Assembly: GCA_947307415.1 (NCBI GenBank)
Contig: CAMZJA010000001.1
Location: forward strand, 62,001-126,000
From: an uncultured Bacteroidales bacterium
Lineage (GTDB): Bacteria > Bacteroidota > Bacteroidia > Bacteroidales > F082
Length of the DNA stretch: 64,000 nucleotides
Direction: 5' to 3'
The notes under the pieces are model-generated. The model ran no database searches. It was given only the letters and a program-made list of their open reading frames with translations, and had not been told where the DNA came from. Shown here one piece after another: positions 1 to 9,227 of the stretch (the first letter of the stretch is position 1; every line of letters begins with the position of its first letter). The position numbers and the translations under genes were made by a program.

Positions 1-957
1 GTCAGACTTATAATAGGTCTCGTTTTCATAGTCGCGGCTATTTTCAAACTTTTGTCGATAGATTATTTCGAGATCTACATCTACAGCTTCAATCTGTTCG
101 GTTACGGGCTCGCCACAGTGTTGTCGCGACTGCTTATTTGCGCGGAACTTTTGCTAGGCTTGGGCATGATACTCAAGATTCGCTACAAGGAAGTGTGGTG
201 GCTGTCGATGCTGATGATGATAGGGTTTACCCTATTCCTTATTTATGTGATAGTGTTCAGAAACGACGACAACTGCCATTGTTTCGGCGAGTTGTTGAAG
301 CTCGACCCGAAAGAATCAATCTTTAAAAATATTATTTCAGGTGTTCTGCTTTTGTTTGTCCACAAAGAAGAAGACTATAACTTCAAGCCTCGCTTGAGAA
401 AATGGTTGATTGGAATTTCAATCGCCATAGCGGTGATTCTGCCTTTTGTGGTATTCCCGATGGATACTGTTTATAAAATGATTGTTTCAAAAAGCAACGA
501 TATCAATACTGTTGAATTTGAGAACAGTTTGAACGACAAGTATAGTGTTTTCCGTTTGAATCGTATTGAAGATAAAGTAAACGACACCGTGTATATGGAG
601 CGTGACACCCTGACACCATTCAATATTTATGACGGCAAATACTTTATTAATTATGTGTCATCGGGCTGCAATTTCTGCAAGATGGGAACTAAGAAACTTA
701 TGATGATATTGAATCATAACAATATAGACAAGAAAAATATAAAGTTTTTGATTTGGGGTTATGAGGCTGACATCATTAAATTTATGGATGAGACAAACTC
801 GGCTGACTGCGAGTACTGGTTCATCTCTCCTATTACATCATTAGAAATCACCTATGGTAAATTCCCGTCATACATTTGGACTGACAATGGAAAGCTTATC
901 GACTCAGGCGATTTGCGCGATTTGAATGAGAATAAGATTGTAGAATTCTTTAAATAG
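1..957 (+). CDS. MauE/DoxX-like membrane protein with C-terminal thioredoxin-like domain (5' partial)
   Basis: The frame is open from base 1, so the gene starts upstream of the window; the TTG at 52 lies inside the first membrane helix and is not a credible start. The N-terminal part has four hydrophobic helices, with the glycine-rich pattern of the MauE/DoxX family, ending near residue 155 of the visible part. It is followed by an extracytoplasmic domain with a CNFC motif (CxxC) in a thioredoxin-like setting. Proteins of this layout in Bacteroidota are usually annotated as DoxX-family or MauE proteins and are thought to act in thiol redox chemistry of the envelope; the exact substrate is unknown. 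A bidirectional hairpin terminator follows the stop. Confidence 0.75.
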   Translation, partial: VRLIIGLVFIVAAIFKLLSIDYFEIYIYSFNLFGYGLATVLSRLLICAELLLGLGMILKIRYKEVWWLSMLMMIGFTLFLIYVIVFRNDDNCHCFGELLKLDPKESIFKNIISGVLLLFVHKEEDYNFKPRLRKWLIGISIAIAVILPFVVFPMDTVYKMIVSKSNDINTVEFENSLNDKYSVFRLNRIEDKVNDTVYMERDTLTPFNIYDGKYFINYVSSGCNFCKMGTKKLMMILNHNNIDKKNIKFLIWGYEADIIKFMDETNSADCEYWFISPITSLEITYGKFPSYIWTDNGKLIDSGDLRDLNENKIVEFFK

Positions 958-977
958 AATTACAAAACATAACAAAA

Positions 978-1010
978 AAAATTGGGTGGCTAAAAGTCAC
1001 CCAATTTTTT
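978..1010. terminator. bidirectional intrinsic terminator
   Basis: Arms ATTGGGTGGCT and AGTCACCCAAT (one G-T pair) enclose a three-base loop. An A-tract lies on the left and a T-tract on the right, so it can stop transcription from both the + gene ending at 957 and the - gene ending at 1029. Confidence 0.85.
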
Positions 1011-1028
1011 AATAATCAATTCGAGCTA

Positions 1029-1232
1029 TTATTTGCCCCATGTGCATTTTACTGTGTAGCTCTCGCTGTAGCCCATGTAGCTAACTGTTTCTGTGTAGTC
1101 TTTGCAGTCTTTTTTCTTTGTCTTAGTTGTTGATGTCACGCCATCGAGTGTGCATTTGCAGTCTTTCTTGCATGATGTGAAGCCTGTTCCTAAGAATGCG
1201 ACTAAACCTAAAATTAATAAAGCTTTCTTCAT
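1029..1232 (-). CDS. small cysteine-rich lipoprotein, function unknown
   Basis: A 67-residue protein with a lipoprotein signal peptide: MKK, a hydrophobic stretch, then the lipobox-like GFTSC with the acylated cysteine near residue 21. The mature part is lysine-rich and holds four further cysteines (KDCKC, KDC, VKC), which may form disulfides or bind metal. I do not recognise a named family. It stands alone between the terminator at 978-1010 and a 127-base gap with no clear promoter match. Small lipoproteins of this kind are common and usually uncharacterised in Bacteroidota. Confidence 0.65.
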   Translation of the reverse strand: MKKALLILGLVAFLGTGFTSCKKDCKCTLDGVTSTTKTKKKDCKDYTETVSYMGYSESYTVKCTWGK

Positions 1233-1359
1233 AATAATGTAATTTAATAATTATTAATTAATTTTGTTACCGAAAAACCAAGCACTTCGGTTATGTGCTA
1301 AATGCGATGTAAAATTAAGTATTTAATTTATAGAAAAAACAATTGGTGTAAAATTAGCA

Positions 1360-2253
1360 TCATTTTGATGTTTTTAACGCATCAAAAGAACAAATGTCTT
1401 GCAAATAACTTTCAAGTAGATCAAAACGAATATCTTTTTTGAGTATTTTTTTGTCTTTGTCGAGGAGATAGATGCTTGATGATTCTAGGAAAAAGTAAAG
1501 CTTTTCGTTGTTTATTGTCTGGTTTTTGTCGTAGCCATCGAGCCATTTCTCGGGATATGATGTGGCTTTCCACAAATCATATTGTTCATAAGGACACACA
1601 GCGAAGACTTTTAATATGCCGGAGTCAATCATTGAGTTGACGATTTCGGAATTTGCCAGATCGTCTTTGGTTTTCATGCAGATATCGCAATCGGGGTTAT
1701 TGAAAAACACGAGCAGATATTCCGATTCTATGTCTTTTAGCTCGATTGCCTTGCCGTTTTTGTCGAAAACCTTGAAATTTGTCGCCTTCTCGCCCACTCT
1801 GTTTGTCAAGATTATTGTTTTTTCATATTCAAAATTAAGTTTCGCATATTCATTTATTTCCTCATTGTTTATAACAAATTCACACACAGCTAGATAGCGT
1901 TCGTAATCGCAATAAAGCGACTGAGGGTTCATGAGATAGACGCGGAAGGTGTCGATGAAAAGGGAAAATATCCGGTTTGATTTTGAAGCTTTTTTGAGAG
2001 TTTGTTTTATGGCTTTGTCGGAGGTTTCGCGAGAGGTGTCTTTCATGAGAGTAAAATATCCGAGAGCCGCGTCGCCGTCAACGAAAATATCGGGATTTTG
2101 GAAATCGTAGTTATCCCAATAATGCAGGAGAAGATATTCAGTGCGAGCCTGTTTGCCTGTTATGGTGTCGGGCAGCTGCGGAAGAGAGAAATTCTGAGTT
2201 GCCGCAGTGAATGACAATAACAGGAGTATCGGTAATGTCAGGATTTTTCTCAT
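1360..2253 (-). CDS. exported DUF5106/TlpA-like thioredoxin-fold protein
   Basis: A 297-residue protein with a signal peptide (about residues 1-20). Residues 30-145 resemble DUF5106, which in Bacteroidota precedes a TlpA/AhpC-like thioredoxin fold. The thioredoxin part starts near residue 152 with the GEKATNFKVFDKNGK pattern and carries a CDIC motif at C189-C192, the expected redox pair. It is predicted to be a periplasmic thiol-disulfide protein. Last gene of a five-gene operon; its start overlaps the end of the preceding barrel gene by four bases (ATGA), so the two are translationally coupled. It may keep cysteine-containing partners of the operon reduced, but that is inference. Confidence 0.7.
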   Translation of the reverse strand: MRKILTLPILLLLSFTAATQNFSLPQLPDTITGKQARTEYLLLHYWDNYDFQNPDIFVDGDAALGYFTLMKDTSRETSDKAIKQTLKKASKSNRIFSLFIDTFRVYLMNPQSLYCDYERYLAVCEFVINNEEINEYAKLNFEYEKTIILTNRVGEKATNFKVFDKNGKAIELKDIESEYLLVFFNNPDCDICMKTKDDLANSEIVNSMIDSGILKVFAVCPYEQYDLWKATSYPEKWLDGYDKNQTINNEKLYFFLESSSIYLLDKDKKILKKDIRFDLLESYLQDICSFDALKTSK

Positions 2254-3014
2254 TTGAACATGAATGTGTAGCCTATCACGAACACGTGTTTGTTTAGTTT
2301 ATCATATTGCCAGCATGCGTCGAAGCAGCCTTTCCACAGCGGTATGTTGACTCCGGCCGACACAGGAAACACCACTGATTTCTCGCCACCACCGAAAGCA
2401 TAAGACATTCCTACACCCACGAAGGGGTTGACATTGACAGGTCTTATCGGGAAATACACACGTGTGTCGAAACCTATGGAGTTGTTGAATGTGCCTTTGG
2501 TGTTTGTTTCCGTCCCTCTTGGTTTGCTATAGCCTAACAAAGTGTTCATGGCGAAGTCCCATCGGCCTTTCATGAGGAAAAAGCCCAATCGGCCATACAG
2601 ATTAAGATAATACATCTCTTTCATTGTTGTCAATGCACCGCTGACATTGAAAAACCAAGGGTGTTTAAGGCTTCGTTCGGGGCGTTGTGCCAGTCCTTTT
2701 ATTGTTGTCATTTCAGACAGCTGATCCTTATCCCAAGAATCGACCATCCAGAAATGCCCGTGCGATTGCTCATGCCACAATTCTCCCTGATGGTTGTTGA
2801 TAACATAAACTGTTGACACCTGTTGTGCCTCTGCTTCCACCGATATCAGTTCCGATTTTTTATGATCCTGCAAGGCGGAGTATTCTTCCGGATTCATATA
2901 AAGATAGAGCATATTGCCGTTTTTCTCCGCATACAACACAACTTGTCGGTTAATCTGCGCCGAGGCGAAGAGGGTCGGGAGAAGCAGGCACAATGTCAAT
3001 AATATCTTTTTCAT
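2250..3014 (-). CDS. predicted outer-membrane beta-barrel protein
   Basis: Starts at the ATG at 3014 (MKKILLTLC...), which gives a clean signal peptide ending at SAQ; an upstream in-frame ATG at 3023 adds only MID. The mature protein has alternating aromatic/polar strands from about residue 105 on and ends in a terminal phenylalanine region (YTFMFK), typical of outer-membrane barrels. No enzyme motif is visible. It lies between a TPR-barrel protein and a thioredoxin-fold protein in one operon, which suggests an envelope complex. Function unknown. Confidence 0.65.
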   Translation of the reverse strand: MKKILLTLCLLLPTLFASAQINRQVVLYAEKNGNMLYLYMNPEEYSALQDHKKSELISVEAEAQQVSTVYVINNHQGELWHEQSHGHFWMVDSWDKDQLSEMTTIKGLAQRPERSLKHPWFFNVSGALTTMKEMYYLNLYGRLGFFLMKGRWDFAMNTLLGYSKPRGTETNTKGTFNNSIGFDTRVYFPIRPVNVNPFVGVGMSYAFGGGEKSVVFPVSAGVNIPLWKGCFDACWQYDKLNKHVFVIGYTFMFK

Positions 3015-3031
3015 ATCGATCATTTTCGGGA

Positions 3032-4186
3032 TTAGAAATAACAGGTGTAGCCGATTGACAGTGTATATCGCATCGATTTGCTTTTAAACATATAGTAATT
3101 TGAAAGCATTGCATCAAGTGATGACATGCCTATTGGCAAAGGTATTGAGACTCCGGCTCTAAGTCCGGCGCCGTTGTCGAATTCGCCATTAGAGCGTTGT
3201 ACTGTGAAGCCTGCTCCCAGGACGACAATCTGTTGCAATATAGCGTTGAACGACAGGTCGCTTGATACAAGCTTAGATTCTTTTGCCTTAGAATAGCCCA
3301 AATCGAGCATCACGTTGGTATTATTGCCGGTTCTAAAGCCGTAGCGAGCATTCATGATGAGTGTTTTGTTCATATAAGTCATGCCTAAATACACCAGGTT
3401 ACGTGCCGGCTTACGTCCGAGATATTTCAGTTTCTGTTTACGGAATGACTTGTATTCCATTGAGTTATCAGCTTTCAAAGCATTGAGATGGTTTTGATAT
3501 ACGCCATCCGGATCAATTTCTGATTTTTCATCCCCCATAACATCGATTCCACGTTGTAGGTAATCGGCTGCCATTTTCTTATATCCGAGGCTTTCCCACA
3601 TCGCGGAAGCGCCTATATATGGCAGATATTCCTTGGGATATGACTCTATGAGTTCTTCATAGAGCACAACGGCTTGCATATACTGGTTTTGTGTTATGAG
3701 ATTATTGGCGCGGGTCATAGCTTTCCCCATGTTATCGGTGTTGATGGAAACGACGCGTTTATATTTCCCGACAAGATTGACATAATCATTAGCCAGCCAT
3801 TGCGGAGGATTTGAAACATAAGGTGTCCAAAACACATCAGCAAGATTGTCGTAATCCATCAATTTTAGGACTTGTGAGATATAAAACAGCGTCGTCACGT
3901 TGGCTTTGCTGCTCACCATGACTTTGTCGAGGTACATTATTGCGCCGTCGTAGCATCCTGAAAGAGCGAGAGCGAAAGCGTATTCAGAGCACACAGTCTT
4001 ATTTTCGTCGGTTTGCAGCACTCTGGCATACCTTACGACTGCTTCGTTGAAGTGTTCGTTGAGGACTTCTTCACGAGCGTAGGCAAGTCTGGCATCCATA
4101 GGATCCGGGAAAACTGAAGTTTGCGAGAAGCAATTTAATAATCCCGCAAACATTACGATGCCAAGTATCAGTAACACTTTACGCAT
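3032..4186 (-). CDS. TPR protein with C-terminal outer-membrane barrel
   Basis: A 384-residue protein with a signal peptide (1-21). Residues 35-230 form degenerate tetratricopeptide repeats (ALALSGCYDGAIMYL, NQYMQAVVLYEELI). The last 120 residues contain amphipathic strands and end in YTCYF, the terminal aromatic residue typical of outer-membrane barrels. TPR-plus-barrel proteins (for example YaiO-like) occur in Bacteroidota, but I cannot assign this one to a named family. Seven bases separate it from the upstream gene and about 17 from the downstream start, so it is clearly co-transcribed. Confidence 0.65.
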   Translation of the reverse strand: MRKVLLILGIVMFAGLLNCFSQTSVFPDPMDARLAYAREEVLNEHFNEAVVRYARVLQTDENKTVCSEYAFALALSGCYDGAIMYLDKVMVSSKANVTTLFYISQVLKLMDYDNLADVFWTPYVSNPPQWLANDYVNLVGKYKRVVSINTDNMGKAMTRANNLITQNQYMQAVVLYEELIESYPKEYLPYIGASAMWESLGYKKMAADYLQRGIDVMGDEKSEIDPDGVYQNHLNALKADNSMEYKSFRKQKLKYLGRKPARNLVYLGMTYMNKTLIMNARYGFRTGNNTNVMLDLGYSKAKESKLVSSDLSFNAILQQIVVLGAGFTVQRSNGEFDNGAGLRAGVSIPLPIGMSSLDAMLSNYYMFKSKSMRYTLSIGYTCYF

Positions 4187-4193
4187 AACTCAT

Positions 4194-5015
4194 TTATTCT
4201 TGTTTTTCCTTATCAGTATCGTACAATTTCGCAAACTCACCGATATTATTGATAAAAGCGATCATACCGTTATCAAACAGCATATAGAGTTTATTACCAT
4301 CAGACACCATACTCTTCACGCCGCCTTTCAACATATCCAAGGAAGCATCAAGAGTACCGATATAACCGGTGCTTTTTTTTGTTGAATAAAAAACGCCGCA
4401 GGCATCAGCACATAGAGATTTTATTTCAGAATCAAAAGTCATGATTTTTAGCGCCATTTTTTTTGAAATATAATAAACGCTTTTTGTGTCGGACACGAAA
4501 ATATCCAGACTATTAGCAGAAAAACATTTGATTTTGAATGGCATTTCAATAAAAGGAATGACTATACAAGTTTTAATATCAAAGATATTGATCTGGCTTT
4601 TCCCGTCTTTATAGACGACAAGAAACAAAACATCATCAATGGATGGATAGATAGAGAAATTAGCATCAGGCATTTTAAACCATTTCATAACCGTGTCATT
4701 GCACCATGCTTTGATAAAGTTATCTTCTTTATAAAACAAGGTTCCTTTGCAATTAACAATATTTTCAGATTTTAGCACCTCTTGCGGAACATTGCCATAA
4801 CTGCAAACGCTATCATAGTTCAAAGCCAACATTTTTCCATTAGAGATCAAAGTCAGGCAATCCTTGTCACACGACAGAAGACGTGCTGTTTTGGGCAACA
4901 CTCCAGCATTAACCAATATTCCGAAATCAGATTCTTCTGGAAGTTTAACCTTAATATCTTGCGCCACTCCCAGAATCGGTAAGAAAAGCATTATTAAAAA
5001 AACAATCTTTCTCAT
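4194..5015 (-). CDS. exported protein, possibly beta-propeller-like, function unknown
   Basis: A 273-residue protein with a signal peptide (1-18, cut after VAQ). The mature part consists of repeated short strands with patterns such as GKMLALNYDSV, KSVYYISKKMA and NKLYMLFDNGMIAFI, which look like blades of an incomplete propeller or PQQ/WD-like sheet. Seven cysteines are present, which suits co-operonic placement with a thioredoxin-fold protein. No catalytic motif is visible. It is the second gene of the operon that starts at 6205. The region is more AT-rich than the housekeeping genes nearby. Confidence 0.55.
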   Translation of the reverse strand: MRKIVFLIMLFLPILGVAQDIKVKLPEESDFGILVNAGVLPKTARLLSCDKDCLTLISNGKMLALNYDSVCSYGNVPQEVLKSENIVNCKGTLFYKEDNFIKAWCNDTVMKWFKMPDANFSIYPSIDDVLFLVVYKDGKSQINIFDIKTCIVIPFIEMPFKIKCFSANSLDIFVSDTKSVYYISKKMALKIMTFDSEIKSLCADACGVFYSTKKSTGYIGTLDASLDMLKGGVKSMVSDGNKLYMLFDNGMIAFINNIGEFAKLYDTDKEKQE

Positions 5016-5044
5016 ATATGATGTTTTATTACTCCTAATTATAA

Positions 5045-6205
5045 TTATCTGCCAAAAAATCCGAAAACATTTTCGGCTGTCTTACGAGCGAATCTGTTCA
5101 TGATGTGTTCGGTGTAAGCGACAACCTGTCTCATTTTTGCGGGATCTGTTGAAACAGCGGCATCTGCCATAGCCTTTATAAAACCTTTATCCTGAACCGC
5201 CTGCGCGAATTCGTTGACATTTTCAACGTGATTGATACCGGTTTCTATTTCTCTTGCATATCTTCCTCCAAAAGCATCAATGGCAACCTCCTTTAATTTG
5301 TCATAAACCTTACCAATAATGGTCGATTTTGCGCCCTCGACACCGCCTTCTGCCGTTGATTTCAGTAATTTGATACCAAAAGCTCCCCATTCAACATTTG
5401 CCATAATTATGTCGTCATTCGGATTACCTTTTTTCCACAACTCTTCCATTGTAAATATATCTTCGGCATGGTCATAAAGGTCAGACCTAAGATCTTTATT
5501 AGCCATGTCTGACAAATAATTAGGGTTATCCACATTATTATAACCAGGGCAATCGCCATCCCATCGTGGCATATAAATCTGATCATATGTCGGATAATAA
5601 TTATCGCCCAAATATGCTCCGGTTTTTCGCATGCTTAAAGCGTAGAAAAATTCTGTAGGTTTTAACTCTCTATCTTCATCCTTAACTCTATCACCGATAT
5701 CTCTTAGAATTTTGCTGTTATATCCTTTATCGCTGGTATTTATTCCTGCCGCATTATGAAAATTTTTATTGAGCACTTCATTATTAACCGTCATATCATT
5801 TTCAACCATCCCATTATAAACATCATGCGTTTTGCCCTGTGAGAAATAGTCATATAAACCATTATTAAACGCATTATGTGAACTCAATTCTTCATAATAA
5901 CTTCCAGGAGAGTTGACATTACCCATACAAGGCGTTACTGTTGTCTTAACATAACAGCCGCTGTTTGACACGTTCCACATGCATTCTTTTCGGGCTTTTT
6001 CACATTCCTCGCGACTGCTATAGCTTTTTTTGCTCAAGTTTTCAATATCAGTTTTTGCCACCTCCTCATATATTACAATCTCAAGTTCAGCCGTCCAATT
6101 TCCGCAGTTTGTATTGGAAGTCAAGGAAGCCGAGAAATGCCATTGCGCTGCCAAGCTATTGAAAATCAACAGCAAAAATATTAATATAATAAATCTGTAT
6201 CTCAT
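5045..6205 (-). CDS. exported protein of unknown function, first gene of operon
   Basis: A 386-residue protein with a signal peptide (1-20, cut after LAAQ). Residues 30-100 contain a cysteine-rich stretch (REECEKARKECMW, CYVKTTVTPC). The central part is Asn/Tyr/Asp rich, and the last 120 residues look helical (VEGAKSTIIGKVYDKLKEVAIDAF). I do not recognise the family. It is preceded by a full Bacteroidota promoter and leads a run of five exported proteins down to 1360, the last a thioredoxin-fold protein; the six cysteines here could be its substrates. Confidence 0.55.
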   Translation of the reverse strand: MRYRFIILIFLLLIFNSLAAQWHFSASLTSNTNCGNWTAELEIVIYEEVAKTDIENLSKKSYSSREECEKARKECMWNVSNSGCYVKTTVTPCMGNVNSPGSYYEELSSHNAFNNGLYDYFSQGKTHDVYNGMVENDMTVNNEVLNKNFHNAAGINTSDKGYNSKILRDIGDRVKDEDRELKPTEFFYALSMRKTGAYLGDNYYPTYDQIYMPRWDGDCPGYNNVDNPNYLSDMANKDLRSDLYDHAEDIFTMEELWKKGNPNDDIIMANVEWGAFGIKLLKSTAEGGVEGAKSTIIGKVYDKLKEVAIDAFGGRYAREIETGINHVENVNEFAQAVQDKGFIKAMADAAVSTDPAKMRQVVAYTEHIMNRFARKTAENVFGFFGR

Positions 6206-6222
6206 GATTTATGTTTTTTGGG

Positions 6223-6253
6223 CAAAGATAAGAAACAATTTGGTTTTTGTCAA
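6223..6253 (-). promoter_or_regulatory. promoter of the 6205-1360 operon
   Basis: On the minus strand a TTG (6251-6253) is followed after 20 bases by TATCTTTG (6223-6230), matching the Bacteroidota sigma consensus TTG...TAnnTTTG. The predicted start near 6216 gives a leader of about 10 bases. Confidence 0.65.
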
Positions 6254-6274
6254 TAAATTACATGTTTTTTAATA

Positions 6275-6309
6275 TAAAAAAGTAGAGACGCGCCATGGCA
6301 CGTCTCTAC
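6275..6309 (-). terminator. terminator of gyrB/V-ATPase operon, made from a palindromic repeat
   Basis: A near-perfect palindrome at 6282-6309 (outer arms GTAGAGACG and CGTCTCTAC around CGCCATGGCA) lies 21 bases after the ntpK stop and is followed on the minus strand by a run of T. The same 28 bases recur inside a coding region at 37004-37031. Confidence 0.75.
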
Positions 6310-6330
6310 AATTACATTTATGGTTTACGT

Positions 6331-6771
<441 letters not shown>

Positions 6772-6799
6772 TTAAAATTTAACATTCAATATTTAAAAT

Positions 6800-8578
6800 T
6801 TAAGATTTTAACGGGTTATACTTTCTTCCAGTTCCTTCATAACCTGAATTCTTGAAAAATTCGAGGAAATTAAGACGAAGCGGATGCACGAAAGCACCGA
6901 GCACGCACATCGCGACGTTCAGCGTGTGACCGACCACCACGATGAGGATGAAGGCTATCCAGCCCGCTCCGCCATCGCCAAGTGCTTGAATGCCAATGGC
7001 ATTGAACGCCTCACCGAGCTTAGCGCCTGCCAAACCGAGGGCGTACAGACGGAGGTAACTCAACACATCGCCGAGCAATCCGGTGGCAGTGTTGTAGGTC
7101 TCCCACAAGCCCGAACCGACATTCAACAAAGGATTGCGATGCAAGTCGTTCAAGAAGAATATACCCAGAGCCGACAAGATGCCGAGGCCGATGATGATCC
7201 ATTTCGTTAATGCTGAATCGATTACGCCGATGAGCGCGAGGCCTCCGACGATGACGCCACCCACGATGAGTAAGGTCCAGCCCCAAGTCCCGAGGGAGTT
7301 GAGGAAGCCTTTCACCTTAGTCGATTGATACGTCTTAACAACCATTGCAAGACAGATATGCACAATACCGACCAAGATAGCCAGCACCATAGTGCCGTCG
7401 AAGCCCGCAATTTCTGTTGGAACCATGCATTTCTTCACTGCTTCAGGGATGATGATCCAAGTGAGCATATCAACCGAGAAGAAGGTGTGGAACAGCAAGC
7501 CGATGACTGTCGTGGCGACACCCAGAGTGATTCCGAGCGGTGCGATGTTGCCCAACACTTTTTTCAATGCCAAACTTGCGCCGATGAGCACTAAGCCATA
7601 GCCGGCGTCGCCCATGCAGAATGCAAAGAACAGCATGAAGAAAATGGAGATAAACACCGTCGGGTCGAACTCGTTGTACTTCGGGCGACCGTACATGTCG
7701 GTCAAGAGCTCGAACATCGAGACGAACTTGTTGTTTTTCAGCTTGATCGGCGGATTGTCGTCAACTTTGGCTTTGTCGACCAAATAAAGGACTCCTTCCC
7801 TATCAAGCATCTCTTTCACTTCAGCCTCTTTTTCAGCTGGAGCGAAGCCTTCGAACACCGTGATGTAATCTGCAGCTGCTTTTGTTCCTGACATGTGAGC
7901 CAGATGCAAATCGAGTTTCGAAACCGTTCTGTCAAGTTCTTTCTGGATGTCTTTTTCATGACATTTCAGCTCTGCCAGATGACGTTCCTTCTTCTCAATT
8001 TCATATCTCAAAGCATCGATTTTCTTCTCGATTGTCGAAGCGTCGCTGTCAGGAGCAGGCATTTCCTTCAGCGGGAAATCGTAGTTTTCATCATCGGAAA
8101 CAATAACAAAATATGTAGTGTTGCCGTCATTTGAAATCTCGCTCAAAGCGTAGTTTTCCTTCCATTCAGGATTGAAATTTGAGCTTTTTACCTTGTAGAA
8201 ATGCAGCTTCAGTCCGCGCTCCTCGAGTTTTTTGAAGTTCTCGACATCGAATTTACCCCAAGGCTGGCGTTCCTCCCATTCTTTAGCAAGCTGATTGATT
8301 TGATTTTCAGCCACTTCCTTCTCGTTTATGGTCTCGATGACGTTCGAAGCGAGGTCGCCTTCCACTTTTTCGGCAAACTCAGCTGGTGTCACATCCTTCA
8401 GCAACGACAAGGCTTTACGGAAGGTTCCCGCCTTCGACGACAGGTATTCCGACTTCTCATCAACAGGCTTGGTCGAGCGGGTGATATCCATCACGCCCAC
8501 GGCCTGCAACTTCTTGAGGAAGTCTTCCACATCGCCGCTCAGCAGGATGAAATTATATTTCGTCATTTCAGTTACCAT
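6800..8578 (-). CDS. ntpI: V-type ATP synthase subunit I (stator, membrane part)
   Basis: Subunit I (a-type) forms the ion half-channels next to the K ring. The N-terminal 300 residues are cytoplasmic and coiled-coil rich; the C-terminal half has about seven membrane helices, including GDVLSYLRLYALGLAGAKLGEAF, where the Arg in YLRLYALG is the conserved stator arginine. I chose the ATG at 8578 because AGGAGG lies six bases upstream of it; a TTG at 8596 inside that sequence is unlikely, and ATG 8566 is the other option. It overlaps the end of ntpD by 11 bases. About 594 residues, slightly short of typical subunits I. Confidence 0.92.
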   Translation of the reverse strand: MVTEMTKYNFILLSGDVEDFLKKLQAVGVMDITRSTKPVDEKSEYLSSKAGTFRKALSLLKDVTPAEFAEKVEGDLASNVIETINEKEVAENQINQLAKEWEERQPWGKFDVENFKKLEERGLKLHFYKVKSSNFNPEWKENYALSEISNDGNTTYFVIVSDDENYDFPLKEMPAPDSDASTIEKKIDALRYEIEKKERHLAELKCHEKDIQKELDRTVSKLDLHLAHMSGTKAAADYITVFEGFAPAEKEAEVKEMLDREGVLYLVDKAKVDDNPPIKLKNNKFVSMFELLTDMYGRPKYNEFDPTVFISIFFMLFFAFCMGDAGYGLVLIGASLALKKVLGNIAPLGITLGVATTVIGLLFHTFFSVDMLTWIIIPEAVKKCMVPTEIAGFDGTMVLAILVGIVHICLAMVVKTYQSTKVKGFLNSLGTWGWTLLIVGGVIVGGLALIGVIDSALTKWIIIGLGILSALGIFFLNDLHRNPLLNVGSGLWETYNTATGLLGDVLSYLRLYALGLAGAKLGEAFNAIGIQALGDGGAGWIAFILIVVVGHTLNVAMCVLGAFVHPLRLNFLEFFKNSGYEGTGRKYNPLKS

Positions 8579-9179
8579 ACTCTGCCTCCTCCTCAAGGAT
8601 GTGTTTGTTTTTCACGATTTTCTGTGAAGCCTTGGAGAGATTCTCCTCGTCTTCCATATATCGTTTTATCTTACGGATGGCTTCGTTATAGCCAGGAATC
8701 TGCACCTTTTCGTAAAGGTTGACTTTTTGTGTGGTCTTCTTACGCTGGAAGTCAAGCACGCGGCTCACCTCCACATAGACCTCCGACTCGATGCCAAGCT
8801 GTGCAAGGTTTTTCAGAATCTGGACACCGTCGGCATACCACATAGGCTTGGTAAAGAGGTTGATATCTTTAACTTCGTAAAGCACCTCTTCCAACGCCGG
8901 CACCGGCACGCCCGCCACCTTCACCGTCTTCAGCTTGACATCGGTCACTGATATCAGTCCTGGCTCAAATTCATTCCAAAGCCGGGCCATGTACTCATAC
9001 GATTTGAGTTCGGCCTCTAACTGCGCGACAAGGCTCTCCGAACGCTTTTTTGCCTTTTTCACCTCAAGACGTAGCGCACTTTCCTTGCTTTTCAGTGTCG
9101 GAAGGGCACGAGTACGCGTCTTGAGCTGCTTGTTCAGCTCGTTCAGCGAAGTCTTGTTATATTGGAACTTGATTGCCAT
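8568..9179 (-). CDS. ntpD: V-type ATP synthase subunit D (central shaft)
   Basis: A 203-residue, largely helical protein. It starts with the family pattern MAIKFQYNKTSL and has long coiled-coil helices at both ends (LPTLKSKESALRLEVKKAK near the N-terminus, EENLSKASQKIVKNKH near the C-terminus), as expected for the rotating shaft that couples A3B3 to the K ring. Located between ntpB and ntpI in the conserved Bacteroidota order. The 48-base gap before it is an AT-rich heptamer-like repeat. No separate subunit F gene is seen. Confidence 0.92.
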   Translation of the reverse strand: MAIKFQYNKTSLNELNKQLKTRTRALPTLKSKESALRLEVKKAKKRSESLVAQLEAELKSYEYMARLWNEFEPGLISVTDVKLKTVKVAGVPVPALEEVLYEVKDINLFTKPMWYADGVQILKNLAQLGIESEVYVEVSRVLDFQRKKTTQKVNLYEKVQIPGYNEAIRKIKRYMEDEENLSKASQKIVKNKHILEEEAEYGN

Positions 9180-9227
9180 TTTTAATTCAAAGATTTAAAA
9201 TTTAAAAATTCAAAATTTAAAATTAAA
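9180..9227. repeat. AT-rich heptamer-like spacer between ntpB and ntpD
   Basis: The gap is made of repeated AATTTAAA/TTCAAAG-like units (ATTTAAAATTT...). A similar spacer fills 6760-6799 between ntpI and ntpK. No gene or promoter match is seen in either. Confidence 0.5.
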
